NCBI GenBank assembly: GCA_964505725.1
Contig: CAZDJK010000006.1
Location: forward strand, 1-42,191
Source of the DNA: CAVRJC01 sp964505725
GTDB lineage: Bacteria; Actinomycetota; Acidimicrobiia; IMCC26256; DASPTH01
Length of the DNA stretch: 42,191 nt
Reading direction: 5' to 3'
Numbering within the stretch: the first letter of the stretch is position 1; each line of letters opens with the position of its first letter. The notes beneath the pieces were generated by a model that was given only the letters and a program-made list of their open reading frames with translations, made no database searches and was not told the origin of the DNA. A program made the translations under genes and the position numbers. Below, piece after piece: positions 32,348-40,988 of the stretch.

Positions 32348-33670
32348 ATGGCCACCACTGACAGCCGCGAAGCAGCGGAGACCATCGACGAGTTCAGCGA
32401 CCGCGTGCGGTCGTGGGCCGCCGGGCACCTCACGCGCGCGGGCGCGACCGGGACCGACGACGACGTCGTCGGCCGGTGGATGCGCGAGCACGAGCTCGAC
32501 CCTGCGAATCCGATCGCGCGCGGACGCGCCCTCCTCTCGATCACAGCCGACGCCGGGTTCGGCGGCCTCGCGTTCCCGCGGGAGTACGGCGGCCAGGGCC
32601 TGCCGTTCGCGTACGTACGGGCCTTCAACGCCGCGGTCCAGGGGTACGACCTGACCCCGTTGACGATGTTCACCCTGACGCTCGGCATGAACGCGCCCGC
32701 CATGCTCGAGTTCGGCACCGAGGAGCAGAAGCGGCACTACCTGCCCCGCATGTTCGACGGCACCGACCTGTGGATCCAGTTCCTGTCCGAGCCCACGGGC
32801 GGCTCCGACCTCGCCAGCGCGATCACGCGCGCCGACCGCGACGGCGACGAGTGGGTCGTGAACGGCTCCAAGATCTGGACCAGCACCGCCGACAGGGCCG
32901 ACATGGGCATGTGCCTCGTGCGCACCAACTGGGACGTCCCGAAGCACCGCGGCATGAGCGTGCTCATCATCCCGATGGACGCGCCCGGGCTCGAGATCAA
33001 CCCGCTGCGCCTCGTGAGCGGCCAGACCGGCTTCTGCCAGGAGTACTTCACCGATGTGCGGGTTCCCGCGGATGCGCTGCTGGGTGAGCTGAACGACGGG
33101 TGGAACGTCGCGTCGCGCCTGCTGGTGCACGAGCGCAACGTGCTCAACGGAGGATCCGAGTACTTCCTCCCGCCCGGCGGCGGCTTCGCGGCGATGATTG
33201 CCGCGGGGAGCGGCCGCCGCGACGACCTCCTCGACCTCGCGGAGTCCCGCGGCTCGAGCCGCGACGTACACGTGCGCCAGCTCGTCGCCGAGGCCTATGT
33301 GAACGGCAAGGTGGCGACACAGACCGGGCCCCGGGTGACGGCCGCGATGATGAAGGGGCTCGTGCCCCCCGCCGCGAGCTCGATCCTCAAGCTCCTCAAC
33401 TCCGAGAACAGCATCCGCCGCTCCGACATCTCGATGGAGATCGCGGGCACGCCGGCCGTGGCGTGGGAGGAGGACGACACCTCCTCACAGATGCGGGGCA
33501 TGGGCTACCTGTCGCGTCAGACCGCATCGCTCGTGAGCGGCACGAGCGAGATCCAGCGCAACATCATCAGCGAGCGGGTTATGGGTCTCCCGCGCGAGCC
33601 GTCGCCCGACCGCGAGCTGCCGTTCAGCCAGGTGCGCCACAACACCATGCCGGCGAGCAGGCGCGACTGA
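32348..33670 (+). CDS. acyl-CoA dehydrogenase, large-subunit type (paralogue)
   Basis: 440 residues from the ATG at 32348, with GAGGAG eight to ten bases upstream. The protein is closely similar to the dehydrogenase at 16876-18225 along its whole length: shared 'AFPREYGGQG'-type start, 'WIQFLSEPTGGSDLAS', 'WVVNGSKIWTST', 'RTNWDVPKH', 'TGFCQEYFTDVRVPADALLGELNDGW', 'SGTSEIQRNIISERVMGLPREPSPD' and 'VRHNTMP'. The FAD contacts look intact. Unlike the other copy it has no small-subunit partner next to it; the next gene is an SDR. It may work as a homomer or with a distant partner. Confidence 0.88.
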   Translation: MATTDSREAAETIDEFSDRVRSWAAGHLTRAGATGTDDDVVGRWMREHELDPANPIARGRALLSITADAGFGGLAFPREYGGQGLPFAYVRAFNAAVQGYDLTPLTMFTLTLGMNAPAMLEFGTEEQKRHYLPRMFDGTDLWIQFLSEPTGGSDLASAITRADRDGDEWVVNGSKIWTSTADRADMGMCLVRTNWDVPKHRGMSVLIIPMDAPGLEINPLRLVSGQTGFCQEYFTDVRVPADALLGELNDGWNVASRLLVHERNVLNGGSEYFLPPGGGFAAMIAAGSGRRDDLLDLAESRGSSRDVHVRQLVAEAYVNGKVATQTGPRVTAAMMKGLVPPAASSILKLLNSENSIRRSDISMEIAGTPAVAWEEDDTSSQMRGMGYLSRQTASLVSGTSEIQRNIISERVMGLPREPSPDRELPFSQVRHNTMPASRRD

Positions 33671-33716
33671 GGCGCGAGCACCGCGCCGGGACCGCCGGCC
33701 GTGCTCAGATTGCGGC

Positions 33717-34571
33717 ATGCAGAACCTCGAGGGACGCACCGCGGTCGTGACCGGCGCGGCATCCGGGATGGGACGGGCATTCGCCGAACGCTTCGCGCGC
33801 GCCGGCATGAACGTCGTGCTCGCCGACATCGACGAGCGCCGCCTCACAGAAGTCGCCGAGCACGTACGGGCGACCGGCGTCGACGCCGCCGTCGTGCCCA
33901 CCGACGTGTCCGACCACCGCGCGGTCGACGCGCTGCGCGACGCCACGCTCGACCGGTTCGGCGCCGTCCACGTCGTGTGCAATAACGCAGGCGTGGGCGA
34001 CCGCTCGGAGACGATCGAGGAGTGGCAGTGGGTCATGGGGGTCAACTTCTGGGGCGTCGTCCACGGGATGCGCGCGTTCCTCCCCCTGCTCGTCGAACAG
34101 GACGAGGGGCACATCGTGAACACCGCGTCGCTCGCGGGCCTGATGCCCGCGTACGGCTCGTACGCCGCGAGCAAGTGGGCCGTGGTCGGCATCTCCGAAG
34201 GCGCGTTCAACCAGCTCCGCGCCGGCGGCTCCGCAGTGGGAGTGTCGTGCCTGTGCCCCGGGTTCGTCGACACCGACATCGCGAGGAGCGAGCGGAGCCG
34301 GCCCGCGTGGGCGGTGCGGTCCGATCCGCCCACCGACGCCGCGCGCGCCCGGCTCGAGCTCATTGCGGCCGGTACCGCGTCCGGCCTCCCGGCGGCAGCG
34401 GTCGCCGACCTCGTCCACGACGCGGTCGTGCACGACCGGTTCTGGATCTTCCCGCACGCCGACGCGCTCGCGGGCCTGCGCCCGCGGATCGAGGCGATGC
34501 TCGCCGGGGAGAACCCGCCGCCGCGGGTGCAGGCCTCCCTCGACGCCAACGGCCTGCCCCTTCACATGTGA
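33717..34571 (+). CDS. short-chain dehydrogenase/reductase
   Basis: 284 residues. Classical SDR with TGAASGMG (12-19), Asp37 after the second strand ('LADID', suggesting NAD), 'NNAG' (89-92), Ser138, Tyr149 and Lys153. The C-terminal extension 'FWIFPHADALAGLRPRIEAMLAGENPP' is seen in SDRs acting on acyl or steroid-like substrates. A CAGATT hexamer lies five bases before the ATG and no ribosome site is evident. It follows the acyl-CoA dehydrogenase by 46 bases, so the two might work on the same acid. Confidence 0.88.
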   Translation: MQNLEGRTAVVTGAASGMGRAFAERFARAGMNVVLADIDERRLTEVAEHVRATGVDAAVVPTDVSDHRAVDALRDATLDRFGAVHVVCNNAGVGDRSETIEEWQWVMGVNFWGVVHGMRAFLPLLVEQDEGHIVNTASLAGLMPAYGSYAASKWAVVGISEGAFNQLRAGGSAVGVSCLCPGFVDTDIARSERSRPAWAVRSDPPTDAARARLELIAAGTASGLPAAAVADLVHDAVVHDRFWIFPHADALAGLRPRIEAMLAGENPPPRVQASLDANGLPLHM

Positions 34572-34610
34572 GCGTCTCCGGCCCGCGACCGCGGGCAGGG
34601 CCGGGGACGC
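34572..34610. terminator. strong bidirectional hairpin between SDR and binding-protein genes
   Basis: GCGTCTCCGGCCC (34572-34584) pairs with GGGCCGGGGACGC (34598-34610): thirteen pairs with one G-U, and a 13-base loop that can fold further. It begins directly after the SDR stop and ends two bases before the stop of the minus-strand binding-protein gene. No U-tract is present. Confidence 0.7.
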
Positions 34611-34612
34611 GG

Positions 34613-35911
34613 TCAGAACTTCGGCGGTCCGGGCTGCTGGGCGTTGTAGGTCTTGATCGGGCCGACGTCTCGGCTCACGTACGGCGGGCCGCCGAGGGTG
34701 ACGGTGCCGTTGTTCACGGTGCCGATCTGCACCCCCGTGTAGCCACCGTGGTAGTTCTTCGTGAACCCGAGCGGCACGAGCCCCGGGCCCTTGAAGGTCG
34801 AGCCCTTGGTGTCGAGCGCGTTGACGATCGACTGGCGCGTCGGGTTCTTCCCCGCGGCCTTCAGCGCCTGCACGAACAGGTAGCCGGCCGACATCCCGTA
34901 GACGGTGTTCCCGTCGAACGGCTGGCCCGCGTCGTACTGGTCGTGGATCTGCTTGAAGAGCTGGATCCACGGGTTGGTGGTGTCGAACTCCGACGGCAGG
35001 TAGCTGTCGGTGATGACACCGTTCTCCAGCGACGCGTTGGCGCTGCCGAGGAGACCGCCCACGATGGGCGGATCGCTGCCGATGTTCGACACCACGAACT
35101 GCGGGTGGTAGCCGATCTGCGCCGCGGACTTCAGCACGGACGCGGTGCCGAAGTTGACCGTGAAGAGCACGACGACCTGCGCACCGGCCGCCTTCACCGC
35201 GCTCACCTGGTTGGCGAGCCCGGACGGCGAGACGAGGTCGTTGATGCTGTACGGCTGCTTGGCGACGACCGCGTTGTTCGGGATCGTCTGGCGGAGCCCG
35301 GCCAACGCGCCCTGGCCGACGTCGTCGTCCTGATAGATGTACGCGACCTTCTGGCCGCCGAAGTGGTCGGTCACGTACTTACCGAGGATCTTGGCCTCGA
35401 TCGTGTAGTCGGTCTGGTACCCGAACGTGTAGGGGTACTTCTTCCCGTCGCTCCAGCAGGTGCAGCCGGACGCCACGAACAGGTCGGGGATCCGGCCCGA
35501 GTTCAGGTACTGCAGGACGGTCTGGTGGGTCGGCGTGCCGAGACCGCTGACGATCCCGAACACGTCGTCCTGGAGGACGAGCTGGCGGACGACGGTCGGC
35601 GTGTTGGCCGGGTTGTACATGTCGTCCACGTACTTGAACTGGATCTTGCGACCGTTCACACCTCCGTGCGCGTTCACATACTGGTAGAACGCGTTCTCGG
35701 CCGGCGCGATCTCGCTGTAGCCGGGTGCCGCGATGCCGGTGAGCGGCTGGTGGCTCCCGATCGTGATCGACGTCGACGTGATCCCCGATGTGTTCGACGC
35801 CACCGAGGCGGTCGGCGACAGACCTCCCGAGACCAGCGCGAGCGTGAACGCGGCCGCGAGCACGGTGACGGTCCGCGCGCTCCACCGGGTCTTCCCGAAG
35901 TGTTGGCTCAT
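34613..35911 (-). CDS. branched-chain amino acid-type ABC transporter substrate-binding protein
   Basis: 432 residues from the ATG at 35911 (GGGGGATC upstream); the frame is open further back over livM. A signal peptide spans about 1-38: 'TVTVLAAAFTLALVSGGLSPTASVA' then SNTSG. No Cys stands at a lipobox, unusual for a Gram-positive-type binding protein. The mature part is a type I periplasmic-binding fold: 'ITIGSHQPLTGIAAPGYSEIAPAENAFYQYVNAHGGVNGRKI', 'QLVLQDDVFGIVSGLGTPTHQ', 'VAYIYQDDDVGQGALAG', 'VVLFTVNFGTASVLKSAAQIGYHPQFVVS'. A Cys-Thr-Cys pair lies near residue 150. It is the last gene of the minus-strand liv operon. The ligand could be an amino acid, amide or aromatic acid. Confidence 0.92.
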   Translation of the reverse strand: MSQHFGKTRWSARTVTVLAAAFTLALVSGGLSPTASVASNTSGITSTSITIGSHQPLTGIAAPGYSEIAPAENAFYQYVNAHGGVNGRKIQFKYVDDMYNPANTPTVVRQLVLQDDVFGIVSGLGTPTHQTVLQYLNSGRIPDLFVASGCTCWSDGKKYPYTFGYQTDYTIEAKILGKYVTDHFGGQKVAYIYQDDDVGQGALAGLRQTIPNNAVVAKQPYSINDLVSPSGLANQVSAVKAAGAQVVVLFTVNFGTASVLKSAAQIGYHPQFVVSNIGSDPPIVGGLLGSANASLENGVITDSYLPSEFDTTNPWIQLFKQIHDQYDAGQPFDGNTVYGMSAGYLFVQALKAAGKNPTRQSIVNALDTKGSTFKGPGLVPLGFTKNYHGGYTGVQIGTVNNGTVTLGGPPYVSRDVGPIKTYNAQQPGPPKF

Positions 35912-35924
35912 GAGATCCCCCCGT

Positions 35925-37172
35925 TCATGGACGGTCCGGCGAGACGCCCTCGAGCTCGACGTCCCGCAGGTCTTCCTCATTGGTAGCAGTGCCGTCGCCC
36001 GGCCACGGGTCACGCCGTCGTCGGGCCCGGGTGCGCACCCACCGGGTGAGATCCCGCACAGCACCCTGGATACCCCCGGGGAAGGTCAGCATCACCACGA
36101 CCAGCGCCAGCCCGTAGAACGCGAACGCCAGGTTGGAGTTGACCGCGGCGGAGAAGCCGAACTGGTTCGAGATCGACGTCGTCCACCTGGGTAGGTACAC
36201 GACGAGGATTGCGCCCCAGAGCGCGCCGGTCAGGCTGCCGATCCCGCCCACGACCATGGCCGCGACGAGCGCGATCGACAGCGACACCGGGAACCCGAGG
36301 GGATTGACGGTCCCCGTCGACAGCGCGAGCAGCGCACCGCCGAGGCCGGCACACGTCGCGCTGACCACGAATGCGACGACCTGCGTGCGGGCCACGTGGA
36401 TGCCGACGAGCGACGCCGCGATCTCGTCGTCCCGCACCGCGCGGAACGACCGGCCGTAGCGACTGCGGATCAGGTTCGCGAGGACGACGAGCGTGAGCAC
36501 CCCACAGAACCCGGAGATCCACGCGATCCACTTCTGCTGGTCGAAGTCGGCGCCCAGGAACGACGGCGGGAACGGCTGGTTCACGTAGAACCCGGTGTCT
36601 CCCCCGAGGGTGCCCGGCCACCGGTACGCGATCGCCGGGAGCGCCACCGCGAGCGCGAGGGTCGCTCCGGCGAGGTACGGGCCCCGCAGCCGAGCCGCGC
36701 CCAGCCCGATGACCACGCCCGCGAGCCCGGTGGCGACGGACGCGAGCACGAGCACGACCGCCAGCGGCAGGTGCGTGTGCAGCCCCAGCAGCGCGGTCGC
36801 GTAGGCACCGATCATCATGAGCGCGCCGTGACCCAGCGAGAGCTGCCCGTTGAGGCCGGTGAGCACCGTGAGGCCGGCGATCGCCACCAGGTACGCACCG
36901 ATCTGGGAGATCTGGAAGTTGTCGTACGAGCTGACGCGGGACGTGATCACCCAGATCAGGAAGAGCCCGCCGACCGCGACGATCAGGTGACGGAGCAGCG
37001 GCTGTCGCGGCAGCCAGGCCCGACGCCGGCCCCGGGGCGCGCTCCGGGTGGCGGCGACATGGGCGCGGCCCAGGGCGACCTGCGTGCGGGACGGGCCTGT
37101 CGCCTCCACCCCGGGCGCCGGCGGCGCGGCTGCGCCGGCCGTCGTCCCGGGCTCGGGGCGCGGCCCGCTCAT
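35925..37172 (-). CDS. livM: ABC transporter permease, LivM type
   Basis: 415 residues from the ATG at 37172 that overlaps the livH stop (TGATG). A Pro/Ala-rich, basic cytoplasmic N-terminus of about 60 residues precedes eight to ten membrane helices. 'LTVLTGLNGQLSLGHGALMMIGAYATALL' is the LivM family hallmark and 'RDDEIAASLVGIHVARTQVVAFVVSATCAGLGGALLA' is the cytoplasmic loop that contacts the ATPase (EAA-like). The end is soluble and acidic ('NEEDLRDVELEGVSPDRP'). Together with LivH it forms the membrane channel of the importer. The gap to the binding-protein gene downstream is 13 bases. Confidence 0.93.
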   Translation of the reverse strand: MSGPRPEPGTTAGAAAPPAPGVEATGPSRTQVALGRAHVAATRSAPRGRRRAWLPRQPLLRHLIVAVGGLFLIWVITSRVSSYDNFQISQIGAYLVAIAGLTVLTGLNGQLSLGHGALMMIGAYATALLGLHTHLPLAVVLVLASVATGLAGVVIGLGAARLRGPYLAGATLALAVALPAIAYRWPGTLGGDTGFYVNQPFPPSFLGADFDQQKWIAWISGFCGVLTLVVLANLIRSRYGRSFRAVRDDEIAASLVGIHVARTQVVAFVVSATCAGLGGALLALSTGTVNPLGFPVSLSIALVAAMVVGGIGSLTGALWGAILVVYLPRWTTSISNQFGFSAAVNSNLAFAFYGLALVVVMLTFPGGIQGAVRDLTRWVRTRARRRRDPWPGDGTATNEEDLRDVELEGVSPDRP

Positions 37173-38047
37173 CACACGCGCCGCGGCTTGCTGCCGCTGA
37201 AGAGGCCCTCGGGCCGGAGCATCAGCACGACGATCAGCAGCACGAACGCGCCCATGACCTCGAGGCTGGGACCGAGCGCGGGCGCGCCGCCCACGTAGCT
37301 GGTGACGAGTCCGAGCGCGAGGCCGCCGACGACCGCGCCGACGGGACTGTCGAGGCCCCCGATCACCGCAGCCGTGAACCCGAAGACGAACGGCGCGTCC
37401 ATCATGTTGGGAGACAGGAACACCTTGGGCGCGATGAGCACGCCGGCGAGCGCCCCGACCACCGATGCCAGCGCCCAGCCCAGGCTCAGCATCCGCCCGA
37501 CCCGCACTCCGAGGAGGCGCGCGACCTCGGGGCGGAACGCGGCGGCACGCATCTCGAGGCCGAGGTTGGTGGCGCGGAACAACAGGATGAGCAGGCCCAT
37601 CATCACCACGACCGCGCTGATGACGAACACGTCGAACGGAGACAGGGCGATGGTGTTGCTGCCAACGCGCAGGCCGCGCACCGAGAAGTGCGCCGGGAAG
37701 CCGCGGGACGTCTGACCCCAGATCATTCCCGCGATCGCCTCGATGAGGATGAGCAGGCCGAAGGTGACGATCACCGCGTTGAGCGGTGGCTTCGACTCGA
37801 CCGGCCGGATGAGCACCCGTTCGATCACCGCTCCCGCGACGAATCCCGACAGGAGCGCGGCGGCGAGCGCGAGCCAGTAGCCGCCGCCGTCGTCGAGGAT
37901 GCTGAACGCGAGGTACGCGCTGAACATGCCCATCGCGCCGGCCGCGAAGTTGACCGTCCGCGTCGCGCGCCAGATCAGGACCAACGCGAGCGCGATCGAC
38001 GCGTAGATCGCGCCGCTCGTGATCCCGTTGAGGGTCTGGTTCAGCAT
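37172..38047 (-). CDS. livH: ABC transporter permease, LivH type
   Basis: 291 residues from the ATG overlapping the livF stop (TGATG). The start 'MLNQTLNGITSGAIYASIALALVLIWRATRTVNFAAGAMGMFSAYLAF' is the standard LivH beginning. About eight hydrophobic helices follow; 'LGLEMRAAAFRPEVARLLGVRVGRMLSLGWALASVVGALAGVL' is the ATPase-contacting loop, and the ending 'FVLLIVVLMLRPEGLFSGS' is conserved in the family. It partners LivM. Substrate specificity lies in the binding protein, not here. Confidence 0.95.
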   Translation of the reverse strand: MLNQTLNGITSGAIYASIALALVLIWRATRTVNFAAGAMGMFSAYLAFSILDDGGGYWLALAAALLSGFVAGAVIERVLIRPVESKPPLNAVIVTFGLLILIEAIAGMIWGQTSRGFPAHFSVRGLRVGSNTIALSPFDVFVISAVVVMMGLLILLFRATNLGLEMRAAAFRPEVARLLGVRVGRMLSLGWALASVVGALAGVLIAPKVFLSPNMMDAPFVFGFTAAVIGGLDSPVGAVVGGLALGLVTSYVGGAPALGPSLEVMGAFVLLIVVLMLRPEGLFSGSKPRRV

Positions 38048-38754
38048 CAGAAGCCCAGGTAGTGGCGCCGGAGGGTCTCGTCGTTCTTCACGCGCCGCGC
38101 GTCGTCGAGCAGCACCACCCTGCCGAGGTACAGCACGACGACGTGGCTCGCGACCGACAGCGCGGTCGTGGCGTTCTGCTCGACGAGGAGGACGGTGAGG
38201 CGGGCACGGGCGCTGAGATCGCGCAGCAGCTCCATGATCTGGGCGACGACGAGGGGCGCGAGCCCGAGCGACGGCTCGTCGAGCAAGAGAACCGTCGGCC
38301 GGCTCATCAACGCCCGCCCGATCGCCACCATCTGGCTCTCGCCCCCGGAGAGGGTGAACGCGGGTCGACGCCGGCGCTGGCGCAGCGACGGGAAGAGGTC
38401 GTACACGTCGCTGAGCGCCCGCTGGCGGTCGGTGCGTCCGGAGCGCCACAGCGCACCCAGGCGGAGGTTCTCCTCGACTGTCAGCTCCTGCACCACGCTC
38501 CGGCCCTCGGGTACGTGCGCGACACCGCAGCGCACGACGTCCTCGACCGCGAGCTTCGTGAGATCGTGCCCGTCGTAGAGAACGTGACCCTTCTGGGGCT
38601 TCACGAGCCCGGTGATCGAGCGCAGGAGGGTGGTCTTGCCTGCACCGTTCGGCCCGAGCACCGCGGTGATCGAGCCCTCGGGGGCGCCGAACGACACGTC
38701 GTGGAGTGCCTCGATGCCGCCGTACGCGGTGGTGAGCCCGTCAACCGTGAACAT
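38047..38754 (-). CDS. livF: ABC transporter ATPase, LivF type
   Basis: 235 residues from the ATG at 38754, which lies inside the last codons of livG; GCGAGGGCG precedes it. Walker A 'GPNGAGKTT' (about 34-42), signature 'LSGGESQMVAIGRAL', Walker B 'VLLLDEPSLGLAP' and the His-switch region after 'LVEQNATTALSVASHVVVLYLGRVV' are all present. 'TTAYGGIEALHDVSFGAPEGSITAVLGPNGAG' is the standard LivF beginning. It hydrolyses ATP as the partner of LivG at the inner face of the membrane. Confidence 0.95.
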   Translation of the reverse strand: MFTVDGLTTAYGGIEALHDVSFGAPEGSITAVLGPNGAGKTTLLRSITGLVKPQKGHVLYDGHDLTKLAVEDVVRCGVAHVPEGRSVVQELTVEENLRLGALWRSGRTDRQRALSDVYDLFPSLRQRRRRPAFTLSGGESQMVAIGRALMSRPTVLLLDEPSLGLAPLVVAQIMELLRDLSARARLTVLLVEQNATTALSVASHVVVLYLGRVVLLDDARRVKNDETLRRHYLGF

Positions 38755-39574
38755 CGCCCTCGCTCCCCCCTGCCCCGTTCGCCGGCGCGCCCACCAGCGC
38801 CCGGCCCAGGTACGCAGCGGCGACCGCGGGGTTGCGCTGCACCTCCTCGGGGGTGCCGGTCGCGATGACACGCCCGAAGTCGAGCACCACGACGCGGTCA
38901 CACACCGACATGACGAAGTCCATGTGGTGCTCGACGAGCACGACGCCCATGCGCTCGCGAAGTTGCAGCACCAGGTCGTGGAGCGCCACGAGCTCGGCAT
39001 CGGACAACCCGCTCGCTGGTTCGTCGAGGAGCAGCATCCGCGGCGACGCGGCAAGCGCACGCGCCAGCGCGACGCGCTTCTGCACCGCGTACGGCAGGCT
39101 GCCCGGGAGGCGCTCGGCGTACCCGGCCACGCCGAGCCCCCCGAGCACGCGCACCGCGTGCCCCGCGAGCGCCGCCTCCGAGCGCGACGAGCGGGGCACC
39201 CCGAGCAGCGCCGACGCCAGCCCGGACCGCCTCCGGGTCCGGGCACCGGCCATCACGTTCTCCAGCACGGTCAGCCCCGGCCACAGCCCGACGCCCTGCA
39301 GGGTGCGCGCCACTCCCGCGTCTGCGAGCCGGTGCGTCCGCACCCGCCGCACCGGCCGGCCGTCGAGCACGATGCTCCCGGATCGGGGGGTGACGAAGCC
39401 GCACACCACGTTGAAGAGCGTGGTCTTGCCTGCACCGTTGGGCCCGATGACGCCGACGACCTCGCCGATGTCGGCGTGCAACGAAACGTCGCTCAACGCC
39501 GTGAGCCCGCCGAATGCGACGCTCACGTCGTCGACGCGCAGGCTCCCACGTCTCGTCCCCCCGCCGTCACTCAT
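38741..39574 (-). CDS. livG: ABC transporter ATPase, LivG type
   Basis: 277 residues from the ATG at 39574; a GTG at 39598 would add eight residues, and neither has a strong ribosome site. Walker A 'GPNGAGKTT', 'FNVVCGFVTPRSGSIVLDG', Walker B 'MLLLDEPASGLSDAE' and 'VVLVEHHMDFVMSVCDRVVVLDFGRVIATGTPEEVQRNPAVAAAYLG' identify LivG. The signature motif is 'LPYAVQKRVALARAL', where LSGGQ is replaced by LPYAVQ; LivG proteins commonly have LPYG-Q here, so this one is a step further from consensus. First gene of the operon livG-livF-livH-livM-binding protein, all on the minus strand. Confidence 0.93.
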   Translation of the reverse strand: MSDGGGTRRGSLRVDDVSVAFGGLTALSDVSLHADIGEVVGVIGPNGAGKTTLFNVVCGFVTPRSGSIVLDGRPVRRVRTHRLADAGVARTLQGVGLWPGLTVLENVMAGARTRRRSGLASALLGVPRSSRSEAALAGHAVRVLGGLGVAGYAERLPGSLPYAVQKRVALARALAASPRMLLLDEPASGLSDAELVALHDLVLQLRERMGVVLVEHHMDFVMSVCDRVVVLDFGRVIATGTPEEVQRNPAVAAAYLGRALVGAPANGAGGSEGDVHG

Positions 39575-39733
39575 GGCGACGGCAGCGAGCCGCACCACGA
39601 GCGCGACACGTGGCGGACTCTACCCGACCCGTCGTAGAGGTAATCGGCACTACGGCACCCGGCCGCGAGCGGGGGCGCGTCGCGCGCACGCCCCGCTCAG
39701 CGTGCTCTCAACGCATAGCTCCCATACTGCAAC

Positions 39734-40078
39734 ATGCGGATCTCGCCCCCCGAGGACCTCCCCGACGTGCCCTCTTCCCCATCTCCGCCGCGGCGACCGC
39801 CGCCGCGCCGCCGTACCCATCGCGCACACCGCGCGCGTCTGGCGAGCCTGGCGACGAGCCTCACCGCGTTCCTCGGCCTCACCGGCGCGCTCGCGGTCTC
39901 GTCGCCGGGGACGGCGCCCGTCGCCTCGTCCGCCGGTGGGAGCAGCAGGGTCTCGACAACGTCGACGCGCGTGGGTGACGACGCGTCGTCCGGCTCAGCG
40001 TCATCCGGCTACGGCTCCGCGGTCGCGCCGTCGTCGCGTTCGTCCGGCTCGTCCATGACCGTGAGCAGTGGCAGCTGA
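39734..40078 (+). CDS. small membrane-anchored Ser-rich protein upstream of apbE
   Basis: 114 residues. A Pro/Arg-rich cytoplasmic start is followed by one hydrophobic helix 'LASLATSLTAFLGLTGALAVSS', then an extracellular Ser/Thr/Ala/Gly-rich low-complexity tail ('SSRVSTTSTRVGDDASSGSASSGYGS'). No FMN-binding motif (DGxTG[AS]T) is present, so it is not itself an obvious ApbE substrate. Its last codons overlap the apbE start by 11 bases, arguing for a real, coupled gene. A CATACT hexamer lies five bases before the ATG. I do not recognise a named family. Confidence 0.5.
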   Translation: MRISPPEDLPDVPSSPSPPRRPPPRRRTHRAHRARLASLATSLTAFLGLTGALAVSSPGTAPVASSAGGSSRVSTTSTRVGDDASSGSASSGYGSAVAPSSRSSGSSMTVSSGS

Positions 40079-40979
40079 GCTCCGGTTCGACGCGATGGGC
40101 ACCTCCGCGCACGTCATCGTGCACGGCGACTCCCACCTGTTGGGCGTCGCGCGCGCTCGCATCGAGGAGCTCGAGCAGCGCTGGAGCCGCTTCCTCCCGA
40201 CGAGCGAGCTGAGCGAGCTCAACACGCGCGACGGCAAGCCGACCCGCGTCTCGGAGGACACCTTCATGCTGATCGAAGCGGGGGTCGAAGCCTGGCGCGC
40301 CACGGGCGGCGCGTTCGACCCGACGGTCCTCGGCGACGTCGTCCGCGCCGGCTACGACGAGACCTTCGAGCAGGTCCGCATCCGCGGCGGGCACGGCACG
40401 AGCGCCCAGCACCGCGACTGCGGCGGGATCTCGCTCGAGCCCACGTCGTCGACGGTCACGGTCCCGCCGGACGTGGGATTCGACCCCGGTGGGATCGGCA
40501 AGGGACTCGCCGCCGACATCGTCGTCGAGGAGCTCGTGGCCGCAGGCGCGCGCGGCGCGTGCGTGAACCTCGGCGGCGACCTCCGCGTCGAGGGCACCGC
40601 GCCCGGGGACGGCCGCTGGATCGTGGCGGTCGCCGACCCCGCGACGGACGACGAGATCGCCACCGTTGCGCTCACCGCGGGCGCGGTCGCCACGTCCACG
40701 ACCGCCAAGCGCGCGTGGATGGCCGGCGGGACGCGCATGCACCACCTGATCGACCCCGCGACGTCCGCCCCGGCCGTATCCGACGTCGTCAGCGCAACCG
40801 CGCTCGCGCGCACCGCGGTCGGCGCCGAGGTCGCGGCGAAGGCGGCACTGCTCGCGGCGCCGGGTGCTGCGCTCGACGAGATCGCCCGTCTCGGGTGCGA
40901 CGGGATCGTCACCACACGTGCCGGCCGGCACGCGTGGACGCCCGGGTTCGCGGCGTTCGCCCTCGACCCCGTCGCCTGA
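40068..40979 (+). CDS. apbE: FAD:protein FMN transferase ApbE
   Basis: 303 residues from the GTG at 40068. ApbE covalently attaches FMN from FAD to a Ser/Thr of a target flavoprotein. Landmarks are 'FDAMGT' (7-12), 'RWSRFLPTSELSELN' (38-52), 'TGGAFDPT' (79-86), 'FDPGGIGKGLAAD' (138-150) and 'CVNLGGDLRVEG', with 'HHLIDPATSAPAVSDVVSATALA' near the end, where the family binds Mg2+-FAD. No signal peptide or lipobox is seen, so it may act in the cytoplasm. Its natural targets are not encoded in this window. The next gene, a haem membrane protein, follows after nine bases. Confidence 0.92.
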   Translation: MAAELRFDAMGTSAHVIVHGDSHLLGVARARIEELEQRWSRFLPTSELSELNTRDGKPTRVSEDTFMLIEAGVEAWRATGGAFDPTVLGDVVRAGYDETFEQVRIRGGHGTSAQHRDCGGISLEPTSSTVTVPPDVGFDPGGIGKGLAADIVVEELVAAGARGACVNLGGDLRVEGTAPGDGRWIVAVADPATDDEIATVALTAGAVATSTTAKRAWMAGGTRMHHLIDPATSAPAVSDVVSATALARTAVGAEVAAKAALLAAPGAALDEIARLGCDGIVTTRAGRHAWTPGFAAFALDPVA

Positions 40980-40988
40980 GCCGGGCCC

